Source: Marinobacterium iners (lineage in GTDB: Bacteria; Pseudomonadota; Gammaproteobacteria; Pseudomonadales; Balneatricaceae). From it: a stretch of 64,000 nt of DNA. Positions 58,016 to 64,000 of the stretch are shown here, piece by piece (positions within the stretch are counted from its first letter, which is position 1; each line of letters opens with the position of its first letter). The DNA lies in assembly GCF_017310015.1 (NCBI RefSeq), contig NZ_CP022297.1, positions 930,001 through 994,000 of the forward strand, in the 5' to 3' direction. Under the pieces are notes generated by a model. The model made no database searches. It was not told the origin of the DNA and worked only from the letters and a program-made list of their open reading frames with translations. Position numbers and translations under genes: made by a program.

Positions 58016-59041
58016 TTAATCGGTTGTCTGGCGTTGGTATTCCAGGGCTGCTCGGTTCAAGTCATCCAGAGCGGCCTGTGCATCGATGGGGCGGTCGGAC
58101 ACACTGTCAATCCAGGCCTCATGCATTCCTTGGACTTTCTCTGCAAATTGCTGTGTCAGAGGGTCTTCAGGGGTCAGTTCTTTTATCCGCACGTTCATCT
58201 CACGAGCAGCCTCAAGCCCCTTAGTGTCCGAGTTGCCCCAAGCGCGACCAGCGAGAGCGGATAGCTTTTCACCAGATACCGACATGATCGCATTACGGTC
58301 CTTTTCACTCAGGTCCTCAAACACATCTGGATTCATGAAAATTGTAAAAGCAGTTGTATACATGCCCGAAGGGAACAGGGTCACATCGCTCACAACCTCG
58401 TTCAGGCGAGAGTACTTCAGTTCCTGAGCGGGAAGGAAAACACCGTCTATGACACCCTGTTGCATCATTTCATACACTTTTGTAACGGGAGCAAATACAG
58501 GCACGACGCCCAGGCGTGTTGCAAGGTCGTTCACGACTCCACCGCCCGTGCGGATTTTCTTATTGTGCAGATCCGAGAGGTCGTTGACTTCGAAAGTGGT
58601 GAACAGCTGACCAGGGCCGTGTACAAACATGCCCAAAACTTTCAGCCCATCGAACTCGTGAGCCGCCTCAAAGTGTTGCTTGTACACGCGCCACAGAGCG
58701 ACCGACAAGGCTTCAGGATCAGCGGTTACCCCCGGGATTTCAACGACGGCCGGTAGCTTGAATCGGCCCGGCAGATAGCCATTTACACCGAAACTGACGT
58801 CTGCCACACCATCTTCAACCAGGCTGAACATGGACTTGGGGTGTCCTGAACCATACTCCAGTTCAATTTTGACACGTCCTTCCGTTGCTTCCTCAACCCA
58901 TTTCCCCCAGGTAGGCCAAACGACATCATTTTGTCCACTGGTCGGAGGCAGCCAAGTGGCCACACGCAGTGTGGTTTGTGAGTAGGTAGCGGTGGAAAAC
59001 ATGAATGCACAAATGTATGCGATCGTTTTTATTATATTCAT
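58016..59041 (-). CDS. TRAP substrate-binding protein (DctP family), AT-rich locus
   Basis: This 341-aa receptor has a signal peptide (MNIIKTIAYICAFMFSTATY, cleavage near TYS-Q) and the ligand-Arg segment HNKKIRTGGGV. Its motif FGVNGYLPGRFKLP replaces the YHGYVPGRFKLP of the others. No dctQM is near. It lies 20 bp behind the disrupted class II aldolase gene on the same strand, so the two were probably one operon, now cut by the IS66-family insertion. Base composition is lower in GC than in the other TRAP genes here. Confidence 0.9.
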   Translation of the reverse strand: MNIIKTIAYICAFMFSTATYSQTTLRVATWLPPTSGQNDVVWPTWGKWVEEATEGRVKIELEYGSGHPKSMFSLVEDGVADVSFGVNGYLPGRFKLPAVVEIPGVTADPEALSVALWRVYKQHFEAAHEFDGLKVLGMFVHGPGQLFTTFEVNDLSDLHNKKIRTGGGVVNDLATRLGVVPVFAPVTKVYEMMQQGVIDGVFLPAQELKYSRLNEVVSDVTLFPSGMYTTAFTIFMNPDVFEDLSEKDRNAIMSVSGEKLSALAGRAWGNSDTKGLEAAREMNVRIKELTPEDPLTQQFAEKVQGMHEAWIDSVSDRPIDAQAALDDLNRAALEYQRQTTD

Positions 59042-59651
59042 TGTTGGGCCTTTCTTATGGATTAATACTTGTAGGATGGATCTTTTTTATCCATCAAACG
59101 TTCAAAAGCGGCAACTGCATCTCGACCAGAACCATATTTTGGATTGAAAAGAGGCGTATCGCGTGCACAACGCTCAAGAATGTTATCAGGAATTTTCAGT
59201 GTTTTACCCATGGACATTGAAGCCAACTGAACTTCACATGCTCGGTTCAGAAGCCACATCAGTGAAAATGCCTGTGGTAGATCAGCCCCGATGATAACAG
59301 GGCCATGATTTCTCAACATCAGGATTTTTTTGCCCTCACTGCTGGCTACAATTCGATCGCCTTCATCCATGCGGACCGTAATGCCTTCAAAGTCATGATA
59401 CGCGACTTGGTTATGCAGCTGTGCTGAGTAGAAATTTGTGAATGAAAGACCTTCTTCCAGGCAGCATACAGCCAGGGTCGGTGTTGTATGGACATGCATG
59501 ATGCAATGCCCATCGGGCACATGTTTATGTATGGCACTGTGGAAGGTAAAGCCGGCAGGATTGATTGGCCAGTCAGAATCACCCACGATGTTACCATCGA
59601 TATCAATCTTGACGAGGTTGGATGCTTTTACTTCACTGTAATGCAAACCAA

Positions 59652-59659
59652 ATGGATTG
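59652..59659. repeat. Left target-site duplication of the IS66-family element
   Basis: ATGGATTG is repeated at 61383-61390, directly outside the opposite inverted repeat. Confidence 0.92.
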
Positions 59660-61382
59660 GTAACTATTCAGTTGGCTTGATTTAAAAAGTTTTCGGATTA
59701 TCGCTTGGCGCTGCCATGAAGGTCGGCAAACGTCCTTCGAACAACAGTGTCAACGCCTCGGAACCACTCAGGTTTTGCTTGCGCGCCGTCGACAGATAGC
59801 TGCGCACACGACAGAAGATCTGTGCCCCATCCATCGAGCGGAAGCAGCCAGAGATCTTCTGCTGCACCTTGAGCATACGGATATCACGCTCGCCTTGGTT
59901 GTTCGTAAAGGGGACCGCCGGATCGTCCAGAAAGCGCAAAACATCTGCCTCATAGTCGCGCAACCGCTCCAGCAGGTTGCGCGCCCGAGAGCGTTTGAGC
60001 CGACCACGCTTGCCCTGCCGTTGGTTTTCATCCGGTGGCGGACACTCGTCTTCCGCTTTTTTGAGGCATTGCCGGTAGGCCTTTCGCCACCCTTCTGCCT
60101 TTTCAGGCGGCAGGCTGCCGCCCGCACTCTTAACGGCATCCTCCATGGTGCACAACAGGGTTTGCATGCGCTGCGCCCAGGTCTGTTTGTCCTGCTCCCA
60201 GGCGCGCTGAAGCTCGCGCAGATGGTGGGCATTACAGAGCGCATGCCGGCACTGATAGCGGTAGTACGGTTTCCAGTGGTCATGACAAAGCACGCCGTGG
60301 AAGCGCGGCAGGATACCGATGGCCTCCATCGCCTCGTGACCCCGGTGAGCATGGGGCGCCAGCCAGGTCAGGTCATCATTCGAGGCGCAATGCAGCCAGC
60401 GGCGTTGGCCACCGATGTTGATGCTGGTTTCATCGGCGTGAATCAGCACCGACTCGGCCAGACGGTCCTTAACCCAGTGCTCGAAGCCCTCAGCTTTGTC
60501 GAAAGCGTCTTGGTTGAAGTTGAACAGCGACCCTGCGCTGAGCGGGATACCAACCTGATCCTCAAAGTATTCGCGGACACGTTCGTAGGGCAGCAGCTGG
60601 TACTGCGACAGATACACCGCATGCGCTTTCAAGCGGGGACCATACTGCACCGGACGATCAACACCGGCCGGGAATGGCGCTGTGACGCGTTGCCCCTGTT
60701 CGTTCTCCAGGATCTCGGCCTGGTACTCGGTCACGAAGCGGCTGATATCCAGATCGAAGACCTGACGCTTTTCATAGCCGACCACGCGGAATGCGCTGCC
60801 CTTAGGCAGGGTGCGCCGGTCGACCTTCACGGTCTTGATCGCATCCGGCTCCTCGACCCGTTGCAGCGTCTTGCCAATACGGCCAGGCTGTCCGCCCGGT
60901 TTACGCTCACCTTTACTGCGGCTCTTCTTGGGCCGGTTCGGATCCTGGGAGGGCGGCGTACTGCTGTTGGTACTGTTCGTGTTGAGCCGGCCGGTCATCA
61001 TCTGGATCAGCACCATCATCATCTCAATGGCTGCGCGCAGAGATGGCGAGAGTGTCTTGTCGTCCTGGAGCTGTTGTCTGACGTTCGCCAAGATGGCGTC
61101 GACATCCATATTGCTGATCTTCATGAGCCTGAGTATCGTCGATTGATGGCCTATTATCGCACGACTTTTTCAGGTCAAATTTTTCGCTTTGTGTGCGGAT
61201 CTGAGCAACTTTTACATTGCTCCCACGCTCCGAGACATAGAGCTCCGCCAGACGCCACAGAGTGGCGGTACGGCACCTTGAGGCAGGCTTTAAAGCGAAA
61301 TACCGACTGTCACTGGACTGGGAGATATTTTGACAAAAAACCTGTCAAGAACTTTTTGCAGGAACTTGAGCTGAATAGTTAC
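59660..61382 (-). mobile_element. IS66-family insertion sequence (ISBst12-like, transposase only), 1723 bp
   Basis: The ends carry inverted repeats beginning GTAACTATTCAG (59660-59671, and its complement at 61371-61382). The element is flanked by the 8-bp direct duplication ATGGATTG (59652-59659 and 61383-61390), as expected for IS66. One large transposase gene fills it; the accessory tnpA and tnpB genes of typical 2.5-kb IS66 elements are absent, as in the ISBst12 subgroup. It lies inside a class II aldolase gene. Confidence 0.92.
59682..61124 (-). CDS. tnpC: IS66-family transposase (TnpC)
   Basis: This 480-aa transposase has an N-terminal coiled-coil/leucine-rich part, a basic Ser/Pro-rich linker (NSSTPPSQDPNRPKKSRSKG), a zinc-finger-like region and the DDE domain. 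HADETSINIGGQRRWLHCAS holds an acidic catalytic residue, and VPFTNNQGERDIRMLKVQQK holds the Glu. The frame is intact, so the element could still be mobile. Confidence 0.93.
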   Translation of the reverse strand: MKISNMDVDAILANVRQQLQDDKTLSPSLRAAIEMMMVLIQMMTGRLNTNSTNSSTPPSQDPNRPKKSRSKGERKPGGQPGRIGKTLQRVEEPDAIKTVKVDRRTLPKGSAFRVVGYEKRQVFDLDISRFVTEYQAEILENEQGQRVTAPFPAGVDRPVQYGPRLKAHAVYLSQYQLLPYERVREYFEDQVGIPLSAGSLFNFNQDAFDKAEGFEHWVKDRLAESVLIHADETSINIGGQRRWLHCASNDDLTWLAPHAHRGHEAMEAIGILPRFHGVLCHDHWKPYYRYQCRHALCNAHHLRELQRAWEQDKQTWAQRMQTLLCTMEDAVKSAGGSLPPEKAEGWRKAYRQCLKKAEDECPPPDENQRQGKRGRLKRSRARNLLERLRDYEADVLRFLDDPAVPFTNNQGERDIRMLKVQQKISGCFRSMDGAQIFCRVRSYLSTARKQNLSGSEALTLLFEGRLPTFMAAPSDNPKTF

Positions 61383-61390
61383 ATGGATTG
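61383..61390. repeat. Right target-site duplication of the IS66-family element
   Basis: ATGGATTG is the match of 59652-59659. Its codons continue the aldolase reading frame. Confidence 0.92.
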
Positions 61391-62111
61391 ATCAGAAAGT
61401 GTTCAGGTTCACCGGGTACACGTAATGAGATATGATTATAAATTGACTCATCCCAGTTGAAATGATCAAAAATCCGATACATGCAAGCCAGATCCTGCCT
61501 CGCCTTCCACTCCTCGGCACTGTATTTAAGAGGTCGGTCGAAATAATAACTCTGTTTTTTCATGTGGTTTTTCCTGTAGCGTTGATACCTGTGCCAGCAT
61601 AGAAAAACTGATTCGATGACGAAACAAACAATCCGGTATAGCAGGTATAGGCAACTCCTATAGGTATAAAACTTATGAATACCAAGCAATTGATATATTT
61701 CGTGAAATCAGCTGAGCTTGGCAGCATTGCAGCTGCAGCTCGGGAGCTTGAGATCTCGCAGCCCAGTATTAGCCAGCAGATCTCGGTACTGGAGCATGAA
61801 CTCAAGGCGACCTTGTTCAGTCGTGATGTGCGTGGGGTTTATCTAACCGAGAGTGGAGAGATTTTCTTGGCTCATGCGCGCTCAGTCATTCGTCAGTTGG
61901 AGCAAGCACAGGCTGAGTTACATCAATCGATATCGTCACCTTCCGGCAAGGTTTCGATCGGTTTTACCCAGCCCATTTGCAATATTCTAGCTGTGCCATT
62001 AATGACATGCCTTGAAAAAGAATTTCCGAATATTGAATTAAGCATTTATACAGGATATTCATCCGATCTGATTAAAATGATGAAGTGCGGTGATATTGAT
62101 CTTGCTGTTTC

Positions 62112-62116
62112 TTCTT
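62112..62116. repeat. Left target-site duplication of the IS1380-family element
   Basis: TTCTT is repeated at 63771-63775. A 5-bp duplication fits both the inverted-repeat ends and the restored LysR frame. Confidence 0.75.
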
Positions 62117-63770
62117 CCTGATTCCGTGACTTACAACCCCACTCACACCTCTACAACACTGTAACCACGCGGCCTGCGGCGGTAATATGGACGCCATTCT
62201 CGATTCACCCAGGCAGTGATATCTGACTATGCGTACCTTCAAGCTTGAACAGTCAAAAACCGAGATTATCACACCCCACGGTGGTCTGGCGCTGGTTGGG
62301 CACAGCGTGAACAGGATGACCTCTCTGGCTAAGACCTCGCGCTCCATCGTCAAGCGCCATGGCATCGCCAACATCGACCTCATCCGTACCTACCTGGGGT
62401 TGATTTGCCTTGGCAAGAGCGACTTCGAAGCGGTCGAGCACGCACGCCATGATCCCTTCTTCAAAGCGGCCATGGGCATCAAGCAATCACCTTCATCGGC
62501 CCGGCTGCGTCAGCGCTTTGATGAAGATGCCCGCGCACTGATCCCGTTATTGGATGAGGCCAGCGTCGAGTTTCTGTGTAACGCTTCGGTGCCTATCGGC
62601 ACACTCACCACCGGGCACGTGCCACTGGATATGGACGTGTTTCCCATGGACAACAGCAACAGTAAAAAAGAGGGCGTGGCCTATACCTACAAGGGGCATG
62701 ACGGTTATGCCCCCATCGCGGCCTACCTGGGCACGGAGGGCTGGTGTCTGGGCTGTGAGCTGCGACCGGGTAACCAACATGCCAATAAAGAGTTTATTCA
62801 CACCCTCGACCGGGTGCTGCCTCGAGTCCGAGAGCTGACCGATGCACCGCTACTGGTACGTCTTGACAGCGCCCATGATGCCGCCGAGAACCGGGGGTAC
62901 TTCCGTGCGCACGGGGCAGACTACCTGATTAAGTGGAACCCCCGCTCACAAGATGGACTGGCCTGGGTCGACAAGGCTCATGCGGCCGGCGCACTTTGGT
63001 GCCATACCCGACCGGGCAAAATGGAAACGCTGGTAAGCGAACCGCTGGATGGCACGGACGACCGCCTGATCGTCAAGGTGACGGTGCGCCAGAGTGACAG
63101 TTCAGGACAGCTGTTTTTGGAGCCGGAGGTCAGCCTGGAGGGCTGGACGACTTCACTCACATCGGACGCAGCAGATAACGCCAAGGTCATTGCGCTCTAC
63201 CAGGATCACGCCACCAGCGAACAGTTCCACAGTGAGTTCAAGACTGATCTGGATCTCGAACGTTTGCCGTCAGGGAAGTTCGATACCAACGACCTGGTCA
63301 TAGCCTTTGCCGTACTGGGCTACAACATACTGCGTTGGATGGGACAGAACGCGCTATTGGGGCCGGATGCACCGGTGCGTCATCCGGCCAAGCGTCGGCG
63401 GCTGAAAACCGTGATTCAGGAACTGATGTATATGGCCTGTCGCTTAGTCAGCAGCGGTCGTCGTCTCCACCTGCGCTTCGGACGACATTGTCCCGGTTTC
63501 GGGGCATTCAGTCGCGTCTACGGGCTGGCCTGATCCGGACTGTCGGATTTACAGCCATTCAAAATAGCCACACGCCCGAGCGCCATGCATGGCAGGGTAT
63601 GCCTTGGCCTGCAGACAGAATCGAGACGAAATACTGCGGTGAGAAGCATGATCGATGCTGCAGTGGCGTAGATTAACCCGGTACACGTTAGATAAGATCG
63701 AGCTGTGTTAAAGAGCGAGGTCGTCTTCAGTGCTGGGTGCTGCAACAGCGGGTGAAGTCACTGATTCAGG
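62117..63770 (+). mobile_element. IS1380-family insertion sequence, 1654 bp
   Basis: Imperfect terminal inverted repeats are CCTGATTCCGTGACTTAC at the left (62117-62134) and its counterpart GTGAAGTCACTGATTCAGG at the right end. The flanking direct duplication is TTCTT (62112-62116 and 63771-63775). One transposase gene is inside. About 107 bp to its left and 237 bp to its right hold no other gene. Confidence 0.88.
62229..63533 (+). CDS. IS1380-family transposase (DDE group 1)
   Basis: This 434-aa transposase has candidate catalytic acids in LDMDVFPMDNSNSKKEG, LVRLDSAHDAAEN and ATSEQFHSEFKTDLDLERLP. The last matches the family's Glu block. The C-terminal VSSGRRLHLRFGRHCPGF is typical. The frame is complete, so the element may be active. 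Confidence 0.9.
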   Translation: MRTFKLEQSKTEIITPHGGLALVGHSVNRMTSLAKTSRSIVKRHGIANIDLIRTYLGLICLGKSDFEAVEHARHDPFFKAAMGIKQSPSSARLRQRFDEDARALIPLLDEASVEFLCNASVPIGTLTTGHVPLDMDVFPMDNSNSKKEGVAYTYKGHDGYAPIAAYLGTEGWCLGCELRPGNQHANKEFIHTLDRVLPRVRELTDAPLLVRLDSAHDAAENRGYFRAHGADYLIKWNPRSQDGLAWVDKAHAAGALWCHTRPGKMETLVSEPLDGTDDRLIVKVTVRQSDSSGQLFLEPEVSLEGWTTSLTSDAADNAKVIALYQDHATSEQFHSEFKTDLDLERLPSGKFDTNDLVIAFAVLGYNILRWMGQNALLGPDAPVRHPAKRRRLKTVIQELMYMACRLVSSGRRLHLRFGRHCPGFGAFSRVYGLA

Positions 63771-63775
63771 TTCTT
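63771..63775. repeat. Right target-site duplication of the IS1380-family element
   Basis: TTCTT is the partner of 62112-62116. The LysR frame continues from here to the window end. Confidence 0.75.
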
Positions 63776-64000
63776 ATGATGAAAGTGATTGTAAAAATAT
63801 TAACTATGAGCTTTTCTTTCGAGAAAAAATATATTTATTGATTGGGAAGAACAGGTTTTTCGAATTCGATGATTTATTTGTTAGAAAAGGCGCTATACGA
63901 TTTTCAGACTTGAGACACTACGAGGTCATGGTTACAAATCGTACAGACTCACTTGGCTATCTCATTGGCCAGTACGAAAAAGAGACTGGTTTTTACTTAA

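Larger units (their letters stand above)
59062..61563 (-). pseudogene. Class II aldolase/adducin-family gene split by an IS66-family element
   Basis: The 5' part lies at 61383-61563 (MKKQSYYFDRPLKYSAEEWK, with AGGAAA before the ATG) and the 3' part at 59062-59659 (HYSEVKASNLVKIDIDGNIV, then HVHTTPTLAVCC with zinc-type histidines, RNHGPVIIG). Removing the IS and one copy of the 8-bp duplication rejoins the frame as FLINPFGLHYSEVK, giving a 256-aa protein of normal length. The family includes fuculose-phosphate-type aldolases and decarboxylases. The gene should be inactive here. Only the fragment downstream of the IS could be expressed, as a truncated protein. Confidence 0.9.
61675..64000 (+). 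pseudogene. LysR-family regulator gene split by an IS1380-family element; runs off the window
   Basis: The 5' part (61675-62116) encodes a LysR winged helix (MNTKQLIYFVKSAELGSIAA, AARELEISQPSISQQISVLE) and the start of the effector domain. The same frame resumes after the insertion (63771 to the window end; YDESDCKNINYELFFREKIY, LSYL-like SLGYLIGQYEKETGFYL). Joining the parts at the 5-bp duplication gives DIDLAVSSYDESD in frame. As it stands, translation stops within the IS end, leaving a protein of about 148 aa that could still bind DNA. It is divergent from the aldolase gene and was probably its regulator. Confidence 0.88.

Noticed and set aside
59775..61391. A 538-codon open frame opposite the IS66 transposase
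   Set aside because: The transposase frame on the other strand has clear family motifs. The opposite frame has none and crosses the IS end.
1..64000. tRNA genes, rRNA genes, CRISPR arrays, prophage genes, toxin-antitoxin pairs or riboswitches
   Set aside because: I read for these and saw no supporting structure in the gaps, which are short apart from those described.

Overview
The window reads as the chromosome of a marine-type gammaproteobacterium, with an Oceanospirillales or Marinobacterium-like relative my best guess. The reasons are mixed GC of roughly the mid-50s percent, close matches to E. coli Mhp and Pseudomonas XylE and Iac proteins, five DctP-type TRAP substrate-binding proteins, a TeaD-like universal stress protein beside a TRAP operon, and an HD-GYP sensor. 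The host assignment is inference. Almost everything in the window concerns uptake and breakdown of aromatic acids. I saw no rRNA, tRNA, CRISPR array, prophage or replication origin.

Layout. 0.1-0.6 kb: a lone homoprotocatechuate-pathway isomerase (hpaF). 0.7-7.4 kb: two tandem TRAP transporter gene sets (DctP-Q-M twice) and a universal stress protein, with a near-identical tract shared by the two copies. 7.5-9.3 kb: a SulP anion transporter. 9.3-18.4 kb: a phenylpropionate (Mhp) catabolic region. mhpB, a two-component flavin monooxygenase and mhpC run left, mhpD-F-E and an orphan TRAP binding protein run right, and the IclR-type regulator mhpR lies between. Two operators resembling the E. coli MhpR box sit about 58-61 bp upstream of the predicted start points of both catabolic operons. 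The usual single-component hydroxylase MhpA is replaced by an HsaA/HsaB-like pair. 18.5-22.9 kb: a thioesterase, an AI-2E-family membrane protein and a large Cache-HAMP-HD-GYP sensor.

22.9-34.6 kb: an indole-3-acetate (auxin) catabolic cluster in the order iacR / iacA-B-I-C-D-E-F, then an embedded TRAP transporter, a catechol 2,3-dioxygenase (xylE) and iacG. This implies auxin import by TRAP and meta cleavage of the resulting catechol. 34.7-37.9 kb: an HpaB-family enzyme divergent from a TetR regulator, then a 1-Cys peroxiredoxin.

38.0-47.3 kb: the most interesting unit, an apparently undescribed sigma-54 regulon. It holds a cytosine-deaminase-like enzyme, a three-gene ABC importer, a GAF/AAA+ sigma-54 activator, an OsmC-like protein lacking its second cysteine, an acyl-CoA-dehydrogenase-like flavoprotein, a rubredoxin/reductase fusion and cyanase. 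Good -24/-12 promoters precede the transporter and osmC operons, and a third probable one precedes the deaminase gene. The same inverted-repeat motif lies upstream of each. I infer import and oxidation of a small nitrogen compound that yields cyanate, which cyanase then destroys; the substrate is unknown.

47.4-57.8 kb: a luciferase-like flavin oxidoreductase, an ABM-domain membrane protein, three regulators (LysR, AraC, IclR), a complete branched-chain-type (Liv) ABC importer and a second, nearly identical xylE. 58-64 kb: a more AT-rich locus (TRAP binding protein, class II aldolase, LysR) whose aldolase and LysR genes are each split by a different insertion sequence. An IS66-family element with an 8-bp target duplication splits the first, and an IS1380-family element with a 5-bp duplication splits the second. 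Removing each IS and one duplication restores an open frame.
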